Shown: in pieces, positions 8,855 through 17,310 of the stretch
How positions within the stretch are numbered: position 1 is the first letter of the stretch
Layout: each line of letters begins with the position of its first letter
Origin: Glutamicibacter soli
GTDB lineage: Bacteria > Actinomycetota > Actinomycetes > Actinomycetales > Micrococcaceae
Assembly (NCBI RefSeq): GCF_003309065.1
Contig: NZ_POAF01000004.1
Location: forward strand, 124,001 to 188,000
Length of the DNA stretch: 64,000 bases
Direction: 5' to 3'
Made by a program: the position numbers and the translations under genes
Notes under the pieces: model-generated
Database searches by the model: none
What the model was told of the DNA's origin: nothing
Seen by the model: the letters and a program-made list of their open reading frames with translations, nothing else

Positions 8855-8891
8855 CCCACTGATCAATGGCGCATAGTCCGAGCGAGCTTTG

Positions 8892-8947
8892 AGGCTCTCG
8901 TTGCGGCGAAATATCTTCACGATACTTCGCTGCAACGGGAGTCTTTT
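8892..8947 (+). terminator. Imperfect stem-loop terminator after the MFS gene
   Basis: A long, slightly mismatched inverted repeat, CTCTCGTTGCGGCGAA against TTCGCTGCAACGGGAG, followed by TTTTT on the + strand, 40 bases past the MFS stop. Confidence 0.65.
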
Positions 8948-9024
8948 TGCGCGCATGGCTACGCGCATCAGGCATAGCAAAAACGGTGTTCCGGCTTGGG
9001 TCATGTGTTGCTGCCACGCACTGA

Positions 9025-9082
9025 AAGCCCCCTGGAGAAGTATGCAATCCAAAGAGCTGGTTTGCGTTTCCTCAGGGGGCTT
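9025..9082. terminator. Possible terminator for the leftward aldolase operon
   Basis: AAGCCCCCTG (9025-9034) pairs with CAGGGGGCTT (9073-9082) across a 38-base loop, 31 bases past the aldolase stop. The loop is long and no U tract is obvious, so this is tentative. Confidence 0.35.
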
Positions 9083-9112
9083 ATGAACCCTCGTGCTGCA
9101 GTGCGCTGGCTG

Positions 9113-10132
9113 CTAGGCGGAGACGCGTCCGCGCATGAATTCTTCATCCGGTGAGTCGGTGACCGGAAGGCCGGAAGCTTCCAGGCTTGCGCGTAGCTGC
9201 TTCATGAAGCGGTCAGGAAGCTTGGCTGCAGGTGGACGCAGTGCACCGCCATTGAAGCCCGAAAGCCATTCCTGGTACTTCCACTGGGTGCGGTTGATCA
9301 TATTGGTACCCGGGGTGGAGGTCGCGGAAACTGCGCCGTTTGCCGCGCGAGCTGGCTGGACCTTCCAGTACAGTTCCATGGCTTCTTCCCACTTGCCGGT
9401 CCGGGCCAGCTCGAACGCGCGTGGGTAGTAGTCACCCATCCAGTTGGTATTCGCAGTACCGGAGAACTGCATGTCCAAGACGGACATCAGCGGAATGATT
9501 TCGGACTCGATGGGGCAGGAGATGACGACCTCATCACGGAAGTGGTGGTACATCTCCATGACGCCGGGAATGCCTGGGTAACCCTGTTCTGCCTTGATCG
9601 CCACGATGCTTGGCATCGCGTCCAATATGCGGCGCACAAACTCAACGCTCATGCCAGCCGGGTGGATGCGTTCAAATCCCCACGCTGGCAGTGGGAAGAG
9701 CATGGCTGCCATGTTCGTTTCATCGGTGAACTTCTTGGTGTAGTCGAACACCTGATCATAATTTGTTGGCCAGAAGGATGCTGGGTAGGCAAGCAGCGTG
9801 CGGTCTGCGCCCGCGGCTTCGGCCAGATTTGCGGCGTGGATGTTCTCTTCCAGGGTGCCGAAGATCGCGTGGAAGAACAACGCGAAGTCCGGACCGGCCG
9901 CTTCGCGGGCAATCGCGGTGATCCGCGCGTTTTCTTCCGGAGTCACATTCGCTTCGGCCACAATCAGCGAACCGGCATAACCGCGTTCCTTGAGCAGCAG
10001 GATGTCATGGCGAATTGCGTTTTCATTGATTGCAGAAAAATCTGGCGTGAAAGACGGGTGGGTCACCGCGACGGTGCCGGTGAAATTCTCTCGGGCCCAG
10101 GAACGGGCTTCGGACTTGGCGTAATCCACCAT
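9113..10132 (-). CDS. Dihydrodipicolinate synthase-family aldolase/hydratase-aldolase
   Basis: 339 residues, longer than DapA (about 290) and closer in length to hydratase-aldolases such as trans-o-hydroxybenzylidenepyruvate hydratase-aldolase. The Schiff-base lysine is visible in MPSIVAIKAEQGYPG, and the tyrosine that shuttles protons is probably in LLAYPASFWPT. The family's substrate-loop GxTGE is replaced by AEANVTPEENARI. Class I aldolases of this family split or join pyruvate-type compounds in the cytoplasm. AAGGAG precedes the ATG. It lies 41 bases after the cyclodeaminase-family gene in one leftward operon. A role in cleaving a side chain or ring-cleavage product to pyruvate plus an aldehyde is a reasonable inference, and an aldehyde dehydrogenase is encoded next door. 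Confidence 0.8.
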   Translation of the reverse strand: MVDYAKSEARSWARENFTGTVAVTHPSFTPDFSAINENAIRHDILLLKERGYAGSLIVAEANVTPEENARITAIAREAAGPDFALFFHAIFGTLEENIHAANLAEAAGADRTLLAYPASFWPTNYDQVFDYTKKFTDETNMAAMLFPLPAWGFERIHPAGMSVEFVRRILDAMPSIVAIKAEQGYPGIPGVMEMYHHFRDEVVISCPIESEIIPLMSVLDMQFSGTANTNWMGDYYPRAFELARTGKWEEAMELYWKVQPARAANGAVSATSTPGTNMINRTQWKYQEWLSGFNGGALRPPAAKLPDRFMKQLRASLEASGLPVTDSPDEEFMRGRVSA

Positions 10133-10173
10133 GAGTTACTCCTTGTTTTTGGGTTGGTGTCTTAAAAAGTTAG

Positions 10174-11187
10174 TTATTTGCGGCTTGTAACGATGCCGAC
10201 GGGCAGGGCCGTGCCTACTCCCTCAGTGCGTGCTCGGTTCAGCAGCATCTCAGCTACAACAATGTCCTGCAGGCCAGAGCCCGTTGACTTGTAAATCCTG
10301 ATCCCCGTCTCGGTGTCGATCTGCCTCTCAGCACCTAGCGCAGCTTGCAATGGCAGTACTACGGCGTCTACATCGATTCCGGCTGCGCGCGCGGCGATCA
10401 TGTCGCCGCTGTCATGGACTACTTCTTCATAGGTGTCCACCACGATGGTGCTTGCCCGGCCAATCAATTCGACGGGTAGTTCACGTTGGGTCGGGGTAGT
10501 GGAACCGATGGAGACAACCGAAGCGTTGGCGCCAACCCAGTCGGCTTGCACGGTGGGCGATTCATTGCGCGAGCGGGCGGCGCAGAGGATCAGGTCCGCG
10601 CCTTCGACAGCCTCGCGAGCCGAGCCGACAGCGAGTGCCGGAGCGTCAAAAACACCGTCGAATTCCTTCGCGAAAGCTTCGCGGTTGGCCACAGTGGGGC
10701 TGAACACGCGGATATCTGCGAACTTCATCAGGTGGGAGAAGGCGGTGAGGTGGGAGCGGGCCTCGAATCCCGAGCCGATAATGCCTACGCGCATTGCGCG
10801 CTGCGGCACGATAGTGGAAACTCCAACAGCGGTGGTTGAGGCGGTGCGCAAACCGGTTACCCGGTTGCCGTCTATCAGTGCCACCAAGTCTGCGGTGTTC
10901 TTATCGAACAAGGAGATCAGGTAGCTGACGGTGAGCCCATCGGTGAATGATCCGGCGATGGACTTAGCACCAAAGACCTTACCGCTGGCAGGGGCCGACG
11001 GCATGATGCGCAACCACTCTTGCGGGGACTGAGCAAAAATTCGTCCCGGGGTTCGCAGCTCGTCGTTGTCGGTGCTGTAGGCCTCGCGAATTGCCTCAAT
11101 AGCACTGGGCCAATCCGAGAGGTGAGCGACATCAGCGTCGGTCAGGAACAGCGGAAAGTCCTGCGGCAGATTTCCTTCTGCACTCAT
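10174..11187 (-). CDS. Ornithine cyclodeaminase/mu-crystallin family protein
   Basis: 337 residues with a Rossmann NAD(P) motif VGIIGSGFEARSHLTAF near the middle and the family motif NRVTGLRTASTTAVG just before it. The C-terminal part has STGSGLQDIVVAEMLLNRA, also typical. The family includes ornithine cyclodeaminase, ketimine and pyrroline reductases, and lysine cyclodeaminase. All handle cyclic imines or amino acids, and the exact reaction cannot be told from sequence. Good SD (AAGGAG) before the ATG. First gene of the leftward pair with the aldolase, divergent from the aldehyde dehydrogenase across operator C. Its presence hints that the pathway substrate contains nitrogen or is linked to an amino acid. 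Confidence 0.82.
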   Translation of the reverse strand: MSAEGNLPQDFPLFLTDADVAHLSDWPSAIEAIREAYSTDNDELRTPGRIFAQSPQEWLRIMPSAPASGKVFGAKSIAGSFTDGLTVSYLISLFDKNTADLVALIDGNRVTGLRTASTTAVGVSTIVPQRAMRVGIIGSGFEARSHLTAFSHLMKFADIRVFSPTVANREAFAKEFDGVFDAPALAVGSAREAVEGADLILCAARSRNESPTVQADWVGANASVVSIGSTTPTQRELPVELIGRASTIVVDTYEEVVHDSGDMIAARAAGIDVDAVVLPLQAALGAERQIDTETGIRIYKSTGSGLQDIVVAEMLLNRARTEGVGTALPVGIVTSRK

Positions 11188-11261
11188 GGGCGTTCACTCC
11201 TTTGAAAGTCTGGAACACGACGAAGCATGCTCAGTCATGTGCATCACATCACGTGGCGTTA

Positions 11262-11292
11262 GGATAGATACTATCCGATACGAATCGTATCT
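11262..11292. promoter_or_regulatory. Shared operator copy C with two abutting palindromes
   Basis: GGATAG-ATA-CTATCC (11262-11276) abuts the perfect palindrome GATACGAATCGTATC (11277-11291). The island 17-mer spans 11276-11292 (CGATACGAATCGTATCT). It lies between the divergent cyclodeaminase-family and aldehyde dehydrogenase genes, 66 bases from the latter's ATG, and so could control both directions. Confidence 0.7.
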
Positions 11293-11358
11293 CATATACT
11301 CGGAGCAACAGGTTTTCGAAAATGACGAAAACGTACCCCAGCAAAGGAACTGAAAACC

Positions 11359-12735
11359 ATGGCAATCTCAACAGTGAATCCAACCACCGGCGTCACCGAA
11401 CAAGTCTTTGAGGCCCACTCCACCGAAGAAGTGGAGCGCCGCATCGCCTCTGCCGACGAGGCAGCGAAGATCCTGCGTGGAACCAGCTACGCGCGGCGGG
11501 CCGAATGGATGAAAGCAACCGCCCAGCTCCTGGAAGCTGAAGCTGAAGAGCTGGGAAGGCTGATCACCCTGGAGATGGGAAAGCCTATCGCGCAATCGGT
11601 CGCCGAAGTGCGCAAGTCCGCGGCGTCGATGCATTTCTATGCTGATAATGCCGAAAAGTTCTTGGCCGATACTCCTTTGGAAGACCCGTCGGTTGTTGGC
11701 GCTTCAAAGGCATGGACTACTTATCAGCCATTAGGCGCCGTGCTTGCGGTGATGCCGTGGAACTACCCCATTTGGCAGGTCATCCGCTTCGCAGCTCCTG
11801 CGCTGATGGCGGGCAATACCGGTCTGCTTAAACACGCCTCGAATGTGCCGCAGTCGGCAATCTACCTGGACACTCTCTTTGAACGAGGGGGCTTCCCTGC
11901 GGGCTCATTCCGCACGCTGCTCATCGGTGGCAGCGCGGTCGCCCCGGTTATCGCGGATCCGCGGGTTAAGGCCGTGACCCTGACCGGTTCCGAACCTGCA
12001 GGGCGTTCGGTGGCTTCGATTGCTGCGGATCATGTGAAGAAGTCGTTGCTCGAACTGGGTGGCTCGGATCCGTTTGTTGTCATGGATTCGGCCAACGTTC
12101 CTGCTGCGGCGGCTACTGCAGTGAGGGCGCGGATTAGCAATAATGGCCAATCCTGCATCGCGGGAAAGCGTTTTATTGTGCATACCGATGTTTATGACGA
12201 ATTTGCTGCTGAATTTGCACGGCTGATGGGTGAGCTCGTGGTGGGCGACCCAATGGATCCGGCGACGCAAGTTGGTCCACTGGCCACCGCCGATGGACGC
12301 GACGAATTGGCCGGTCTCGTGGATGACGCGGTGGCCCTGGGTGCACAGGTGCTTGTCGGGGGCTCAGCCCCGCAGGGTGAAGGGTATTTCTACCTGCCTA
12401 CGGTAATTGCCGGGCTAAGTGACGAAATGCGGCTGGTCCAAGAGGAAGCCTTTGGCCCGGTTGCCTCGCTATACCGGGTCCGGGACCGGGAAGAAGCACT
12501 GCAGGTTGCCAACCAGACCACCTTTGGCCTCTCCAGCGCGCTGTGGACCAATGACGCCGCCGAAGAGCAGTGGTTCCTGGAGCGGCTCGAGGCGGGAGCG
12601 GTGTTCATCAACGGGATGACGGTCTCAAATCAAGAGCTGCCATTCGGTGGGATTAAGCGCTCGGGCTTTGGCCGCGAGCTGGCCGCCGAAGGTATTCGCG
12701 AATTCTGCAACCTCAAAACGCTATGGAAGGCCTAG
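11359..12735 (+). CDS. NAD(P)-dependent aldehyde dehydrogenase, succinate-semialdehyde type
   Basis: 458 residues, the length of the GabD2-like class. Visible motifs: [22 protein letters not shown] (substrate and cofactor entry), [12 protein letters not shown] (NAD loop), [11 protein letters not shown] (general-base Glu), [12 protein letters not shown] (catalytic Cys) and [14 protein letters not shown] near the end. It oxidises an aldehyde to the acid in the cytoplasm. The best-fitting class is succinate semialdehyde, but these enzymes are broad, and here an aldehyde released by the aldolase may be the real substrate. SD AAAGGA stands before the ATG. It is the first gene right of operator C and is followed after 102 bases by the hydroxylase promoter. 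Confidence 0.88.
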   Translation: MAISTVNPTTGVTEQVFEAHSTEEVERRIASADEAAKILRGTSYARRAEWMKATAQLLEAEAEELGRLITLEMGKPIAQSVAEVRKSAASMHFYADNAEKFLADTPLEDPSVVGASKAWTTYQPLGAVLAVMPWNYPIWQVIRFAAPALMAGNTGLLKHASNVPQSAIYLDTLFERGGFPAGSFRTLLIGGSAVAPVIADPRVKAVTLTGSEPAGRSVASIAADHVKKSLLELGGSDPFVVMDSANVPAAAATAVRARISNNGQSCIAGKRFIVHTDVYDEFAAEFARLMGELVVGDPMDPATQVGPLATADGRDELAGLVDDAVALGAQVLVGGSAPQGEGYFYLPTVIAGLSDEMRLVQEEAFGPVASLYRVRDREEALQVANQTTFGLSSALWTNDAAEEQWFLERLEAGAVFINGMTVSNQELPFGGIKRSGFGRELAAEGIREFCNLKTLWKA

Positions 12736-12804
12736 ACGGGAGCATTCATTCAGTCCTGCCGGCCTGGCCACTTGTGTGCGGTCGTGACGGGTGTTACATT
12801 TATT

Positions 12805-12821
12805 CGAAACGATACGTACTG
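12805..12821 (+). promoter_or_regulatory. Shared 17-bp operator, copy D
   Basis: CGAAACGATACGTACTG, only 16 bases before the hydroxylase ATG and directly upstream of its SD (GAAGGAG). A site this close to the start fits repression better than activation. Confidence 0.6.
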
Positions 12822-12837
12822 AACTTGAAGGAGTGAG

Positions 12838-14343
12838 ATGGCAAAGATCGTTGAAGTTGACGTGGTGGTGGTTGGCGGTGGACCGGTGGGCGTTACTGCA
12901 TTGGCCTTACTGGGTCGCGCCGGCCTGAGCGCCGTTGGGGTAGAGCGCGAGATTCAGGCGTGGCCGACGGCACGCGCCGTGCATTTTGATGGAGAGATCT
13001 TCCGCACTCTTCAATCCTTGGGAGTGGCAGAGCGCTTCGCCAAGGCCACATTGCCGATGGCCTCGATGCATATCGAGAACGAGGCGGGCGAAGTCTTGAT
13101 TGCCGTGCCAACCGGCCAGCTCGGGGCGCAGGGATGGCACGACGATCTGACCTTCCACCAGCCTGAGATCGAATGCCTGTTGCATGAGGTCGTAGAGGAA
13201 CTGCCAGGCGTTGAGCTGCGCCGCGGCATGACGGTGCTTTCAGTGCGCAATGTTGCCGAAGGCGTCGAAGTTGCGGTGCAGAACGAGGATGGCGAGGAAT
13301 CCTTGATCCGCGCCCGTTGGGCCATCGCAGCTGATGGAGCCCGCTCGCAGAGCCGCAAAGCGCTGAACATCGAAACCGAAAAAATCGGCGAGGATGCGCA
13401 ATGGCTGGTTGCCGACGGGATCCTTGAAGACAGCCCCGGATTGTCCTCGGACATGATCTTCTTGGGTCACCATACCCGCCCTGCTTTGTGGATACGGCTC
13501 CCCGGCAAACGTGTGCGCATGGAGTTTATGCTCATGCCGGGGGACGACCCCGAGGAAATTACTACCCCGGCGGGCCTTGAGCGCCTCAGCCGCGGAGTGC
13601 TGCCGGCAGGTAAATTCACTGCAGACCGCCTGGCGACCTACACATTCCGTGGACGCATTTCCCGGCGGTGGCGTGCCGGCAACATTTTCCTGGCCGGCGA
13701 TGCCGCCCACCAGGCTCCACCGCTCTTCGGACAGGGCCTGTGCGCCGGAATGCGCGACGTCGCCAATCTGGTCTGGAAGCTGGACGCAGTCAAGCGCGGC
13801 GCTGCCGATGACAGCCTGCTTGACACCTATGAGTCAGAACGCTTGCCGCACGCACGGTTCTGGGTGGAGCAGGCTGCCAATGCCGCGGGCTTCCTGCAGA
13901 CCACCGATGCAGAGGTCGCTAAGCAGCGTGATGCCTTCATCCGCGCCAATCCCGCGGCCTCGGCACCCGTCGCACCCCCACTGGGGCCGGGTCTGCACGA
14001 GGGGGAAATCGACAGCCGCGCCGGACATCTGGCCACGCAGCCGATCCTCGCCGACGGGGTGCGCCTGGATGACATGGTCGGTTCCCGCTTCTTGGTGGCA
14101 ACAACTCCGGAGATCTATTCCGCCGTGCCGGCTGGGCTGCGCAGCCAGCTCGAGGACAACGATTTCGTTGTCGTCTTGTTTGATCCTGCCAAGGCCGGCC
14201 GGATTCTTGAAGCCGCCGGTGCCAAGGTCGTGGTTGTCCGTCCGGACCGCTACATCCTGGGTCTCGGGGATACCCCCGAAGCACTCGAACGCATCGCTGC
14301 CAGCATCCCGAAGGTCGGCCACGACGTGCCGGCGAACCTCTAG
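12838..14343 (+). CDS. FAD-dependent aromatic hydroxylase (MhpA/PheA-like)
   Basis: 501 residues of the group A flavoprotein monooxygenase family. The N-terminus has the FAD dinucleotide motif VVVVGGGPVGVTALALLGRAG followed by ER. Around residue 160 is the DG motif region (AIADGARS, read AIAADGARSQSRKAL), and near residue 285 the GD motif FLAGDAAHQAPPLFGQGLCAGMRD. These enzymes use NAD(P)H and O2 to add a hydroxyl ortho or para to an existing phenol OH in the cytoplasm. It resembles 3-(3-hydroxyphenyl)propionate hydroxylase. It heads the transcript with the ring-cleavage dioxygenase 57 bases downstream, so its product is probably a catechol-like diol. GAAGGAG precedes the ATG. Confidence 0.9.
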   Translation: MAKIVEVDVVVVGGGPVGVTALALLGRAGLSAVGVEREIQAWPTARAVHFDGEIFRTLQSLGVAERFAKATLPMASMHIENEAGEVLIAVPTGQLGAQGWHDDLTFHQPEIECLLHEVVEELPGVELRRGMTVLSVRNVAEGVEVAVQNEDGEESLIRARWAIAADGARSQSRKALNIETEKIGEDAQWLVADGILEDSPGLSSDMIFLGHHTRPALWIRLPGKRVRMEFMLMPGDDPEEITTPAGLERLSRGVLPAGKFTADRLATYTFRGRISRRWRAGNIFLAGDAAHQAPPLFGQGLCAGMRDVANLVWKLDAVKRGAADDSLLDTYESERLPHARFWVEQAANAAGFLQTTDAEVAKQRDAFIRANPAASAPVAPPLGPGLHEGEIDSRAGHLATQPILADGVRLDDMVGSRFLVATTPEIYSAVPAGLRSQLEDNDFVVVLFDPAKAGRILEAAGAKVVVVRPDRYILGLGDTPEALERIAASIPKVGHDVPANL

Positions 14344-14400
14344 CCCAAAAATTCTCAAGACACACCTCCGCCCAGGCGGAAAGAACTACAGGAGAAAATC

Positions 14401-15339
14401 ATGGCCTTCAGCCCAATCACACACCTGCGTCACTTCGATATCGCGGTGCCTGATTACAAAAAACAGGTTGACTTCTACAAGAACCACTGGGGATTGACCG
14501 AGATGCAGGACGACGGCGGAGTGACCTACTTTGCCGCCGAAGGTTCCCCGGAGCAATACTCGGTCCGCGTCCGCGAGGCCGACGAAAAGCGCCTTGACAT
14601 GGTCGCGTTCGGCGCTGCCGACAATGCCGCGGTGGACCAGCTTGCCTCGGACCTCATTGCCAAGGGGGTGAAGCTCATTGGCGAACCCGATGACCTCAAA
14701 ACGCTTGGCGGGGGGTACGGCTTCCGATTCTTCGACTTGGAAGGACGAACCATCGAGGTCTCCTCGGATGTCGAGGTGCGCAAGCACCGCAAAATCGAGG
14801 AACGCGAAGCCATCCCGGTGCGCCTATCCCATGTGGTGCTCAACTCCCCGGAACCGGAGAAGATGCTCGCTTGGTATGAGCAGCACCTGGGCTTCCGGCT
14901 CTCCGACACACTGAACCACCCGCGCGTGGGGGATCTGTTCTACTTCCTGCGATGCAACTCGCAGCACCACTCCATCGCCATTGCCCGCGGCCCGCACGCC
15001 TCGCTGCAGCACGCGTCCTTCGAACTGCGCGGGATCGACGAGTACATGCGCGGCAGCGGCAAGCTGTTGCGCTCGGGATTCAAGAAAATCTGGGGACCGG
15101 GACGCCACAGCGCCGGGGACAACACCTTCACCTACTTCCACGATCCCAACGGCAACACCATGGAATTCACCACCGAACTTGATTCGATCGACGAGGACAC
15201 CTGGCACCCGAGCATTTACGACACTTCTGATCCGATGACCTCGGACCAGTGGGGCACCGGCGGGGATATGGATGAATTCATTGCCAAGGAAATGTTCAAC
15301 GACAAGGACAAAGGTCTTTTCGTCCCGCCACCGGTATAG
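14401..15339 (+). CDS. Extradiol ring-cleavage dioxygenase, two-domain VOC type
   Basis: 312 residues with two vicinal-oxygen-chelate modules, roughly 5-125 and 138-265. The second module carries all three Fe(II) ligands: His144 (RLSHVVLNSPEP), His204 (SLQHASFELRG) and Glu255 (DPNGNTMEFTTE), as in type I extradiol dioxygenases such as BphC and catechol 2,3-dioxygenase. It would open the diol made by the preceding hydroxylase by meta-cleavage. CAGGAG precedes the ATG. The C-terminal 40 residues after the module are an acidic extension. No alpha/beta meta-cleavage hydrolase or 4-oxalocrotonate enzymes follow; instead fumarylacetoacetase-family hydrolases do. Confidence 0.92.
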   Translation: MAFSPITHLRHFDIAVPDYKKQVDFYKNHWGLTEMQDDGGVTYFAAEGSPEQYSVRVREADEKRLDMVAFGAADNAAVDQLASDLIAKGVKLIGEPDDLKTLGGGYGFRFFDLEGRTIEVSSDVEVRKHRKIEEREAIPVRLSHVVLNSPEPEKMLAWYEQHLGFRLSDTLNHPRVGDLFYFLRCNSQHHSIAIARGPHASLQHASFELRGIDEYMRGSGKLLRSGFKKIWGPGRHSAGDNTFTYFHDPNGNTMEFTTELDSIDEDTWHPSIYDTSDPMTSDQWGTGGDMDEFIAKEMFNDKDKGLFVPPPV

Positions 15340-15368
15340 GCAAGAACATGATGGAACGTGGAGGAGTC

Positions 15369-16400
15369 ATGAAGGAAAATCGCATCGGCGGATTCAAGCT
15401 GGGCACCTTCGAGGATGGCACGGAGCAATTTCCCGGGGCCGTCTTTGAGGACCAGGTCGTGAACCTGCGCAGCGTGCTGCCGGGCATCACCCGGATCGGG
15501 GACCTGTTTGCCGACTGGGACAACAATCTGGACTTAATCGAGTTCCTCGACCCGGCCGCCGCAGGTGCACGCCCGCTGGCGGGGTTGGGGGTGCTTCCAC
15601 CGCTGCAGCCGGTGGGCACCATCATCGCCGCCGGGGCCAACTACCGTGAGCACGTCATTCAGATGAGCGTTGCCCACAAGCTGGGGAAAGAAGGTGCCGA
15701 CGAGAATCAGTTGGCGGCCGACGCCGCGGCCGAAATCGACGAACGTGGCCGTACTGGTGATCCGTACGTCTGGACCGGGATCCCCTCCGCTGTCTGTGGC
15801 GCATATGACGACGTGCAGTTGCCCGATGTCGGCGGCAACGTCGACTGGGAGCTGGAGCTGGGTGTGGTCATCGGTCGTAAGGCGCACCGGATTGCGGCAG
15901 CAGGTGCCATGGATTACGTCGCCGGGTACACTATCGTCAACGATGTCACTTCGCGCGCTCTCGTGCCGCGCACCGACATTGCGATGATGGGTACCGACTG
16001 GTTCCGGTCGAAGAACCAGCCGACTTTCTTCCCCACAGGGCCCTATGTGGTGCCGAAGCGGTATGTGCCGGACCCGGCAAAGCTGCGGATCCAATTGAGC
16101 CTCAATGGCACGCTGATGCAAGATGCCCTGGCCGATGACCTGCTCTTCGACATCCCGAGCCTGATCGCCTACGCATCCTCTGTCGCGGTACTGCAACCCG
16201 GTGATGTGCTGATCACCGGTTCTCCGGCGGGCAATGGTTCGCATTGGGGTCGGTTCCTGCGTGATGGAGATGTGATGGAAGCGGAGATCACCGGTCTCGG
16301 GGCCCAGCGCTCGACGGTCCGCGGACCTTCCGGGCAGTTGCCTCCCTGGTACGCAGACCGTCCGATTGCGGTTGCCGCGGCCGGTGGGGCAGCCTCGTGA
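15369..16400 (+). CDS. Fumarylacetoacetate hydrolase-family protein 1
   Basis: 343 residues from the ATG at 15369, preferred because GGAGGAG lies just upstream. An ATG at 15348 would add seven residues. The FAH fold is clear from residue 70 on (GTIIAAGANYREHV, GGNVDWELELGVVIG with the metal-binding Glu pair, YTIVNDVTSRALVPR, QPGDVLITGSPAGNG). A 40-residue insert (HKLGKEGADENQLAADAAAE) follows the NYREH motif, which is unusual. Family members hydrolyse C-C bonds of acylpyruvates or diketo acids, or decarboxylate and isomerise, with Mg2+ or Mn2+. It is 29 bases past the dioxygenase, so likely processes the ring-opened product, and it overlaps the next start by 4 bases. Confidence 0.85.
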   Translation: MKENRIGGFKLGTFEDGTEQFPGAVFEDQVVNLRSVLPGITRIGDLFADWDNNLDLIEFLDPAAAGARPLAGLGVLPPLQPVGTIIAAGANYREHVIQMSVAHKLGKEGADENQLAADAAAEIDERGRTGDPYVWTGIPSAVCGAYDDVQLPDVGGNVDWELELGVVIGRKAHRIAAAGAMDYVAGYTIVNDVTSRALVPRTDIAMMGTDWFRSKNQPTFFPTGPYVVPKRYVPDPAKLRIQLSLNGTLMQDALADDLLFDIPSLIAYASSVAVLQPGDVLITGSPAGNGSHWGRFLRDGDVMEAEITGLGAQRSTVRGPSGQLPPWYADRPIAVAAAGGAAS

Positions 16401-17227
16401 TACTGCGCCAAAGCCACTTCGTTCCGCCGGTACCCTACCTGCTGGCTACCGAGCTGGGATTCTTGGATAGCGTTGAGGTTCAGTCCACCCGGACCACCTC
16501 CAGCGCGGAGCAGCTCGCCGGGCTGCTGGACGGCACCATTGACGTGGCCATCACCGCCATGGATAACTTGTTCGAATGGGACCGGGCCGGTGCTCGGTTG
16601 CGTCTCATTGCTCAAGTCGAGGCGACCACCCCGCTGGGCATCTATGCGCGTGATGAGATGGCAACTATGGCGGATCTGGCTGGATTCAGGTTCGCCGTGG
16701 ACGCCCCGGATAACGGTTTTGCCCTACTTGCACGGCATCTGCTGGGCGGCGCAGGAATCGACGTGGATTATGTGGTGATCGGCGGGGTACGCGAACGATT
16801 TGAAGCACTGCTAGCCGGAGAAATCGACGCGAGCCTGCTCGGCCCGCCATTCGACAAGCTTGCTGAACAAGCCGGTATGAGGTGTGTGTCAGAGGTGAAC
16901 GAACTTCTGCCGCAGCTGCCGGGCCAAGGTCTGGTGGTGCGTACTGAGTTATTGGGATCTGAGGAGCTCACCGGATACATGCGTGCGCTGGCACGCGGTG
17001 CCGCGTCCGGTGAATCGATGGACGAGCAGGCCGGCGTGGCGCTGCTTGAGCGTCATGGCTATCAGTCCGCCGCGGCAACTGCATGGGCTGCGCGGGCGAG
17101 GACATTATCGGTGGATCCCATGGGCCTGGAGCTGCTCACGCAGATTCGCCGTGGACTCGGAATGCTCTCAGGCCGCAAGCCGCTGGCGGAATTGTGCGAA
17201 ACTGGGCCGCTGCTGCGGGCCAGCTGA
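16397..17227 (+). CDS. Signal-less periplasmic-binding-fold (NMT1/SsuA-like) protein, possible enzyme
   Basis: 276 residues starting with GTG inside the stop of the preceding gene (GTGA overlap), so translation is coupled. There is no signal peptide or lipobox: it begins MILRQSHFVPPVPYLLATEL, straight into the type 2 periplasmic-binding fold. The pattern LAGLLDGTIDVAITAMDNLFEW, VDAPDNGFALLARHLL and GEIDASLLGPPFD matches NMT1/SsuA-like domains. A cytoplasmic binding fold in an operon of catabolic enzymes suggests an enzyme. The fold is known for 4,5-dihydroxyphthalate decarboxylase and the Thi5 pyrimidine synthase. No ABC partner of this class is nearby. Function unresolved. Confidence 0.75.
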   Translation: MILRQSHFVPPVPYLLATELGFLDSVEVQSTRTTSSAEQLAGLLDGTIDVAITAMDNLFEWDRAGARLRLIAQVEATTPLGIYARDEMATMADLAGFRFAVDAPDNGFALLARHLLGGAGIDVDYVVIGGVRERFEALLAGEIDASLLGPPFDKLAEQAGMRCVSEVNELLPQLPGQGLVVRTELLGSEELTGYMRALARGAASGESMDEQAGVALLERHGYQSAAATAWAARARTLSVDPMGLELLTQIRRGLGMLSGRKPLAELCETGPLLRAS

Positions 17228-17268
17228 ACCATGAGTTTTTGAAGCATTGCATTTTCGTAACCTTAATG

Positions 17269-17285
17269 CGATACTATACGTATCG
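17269..17285 (+). promoter_or_regulatory. Shared 17-bp operator, copy E (best palindrome)
   Basis: CGATACTATACGTATCG: two perfect 6-base half-sites around TATAC, 25 bases before the next ATG. The site itself contains a TATAC/TACTAT core that could be part of a -10 box, so binding would block the promoter. Confidence 0.7.
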
Positions 17286-17310
17286 AATCTATTACAGAGC
17301 AGGAGAAGCC

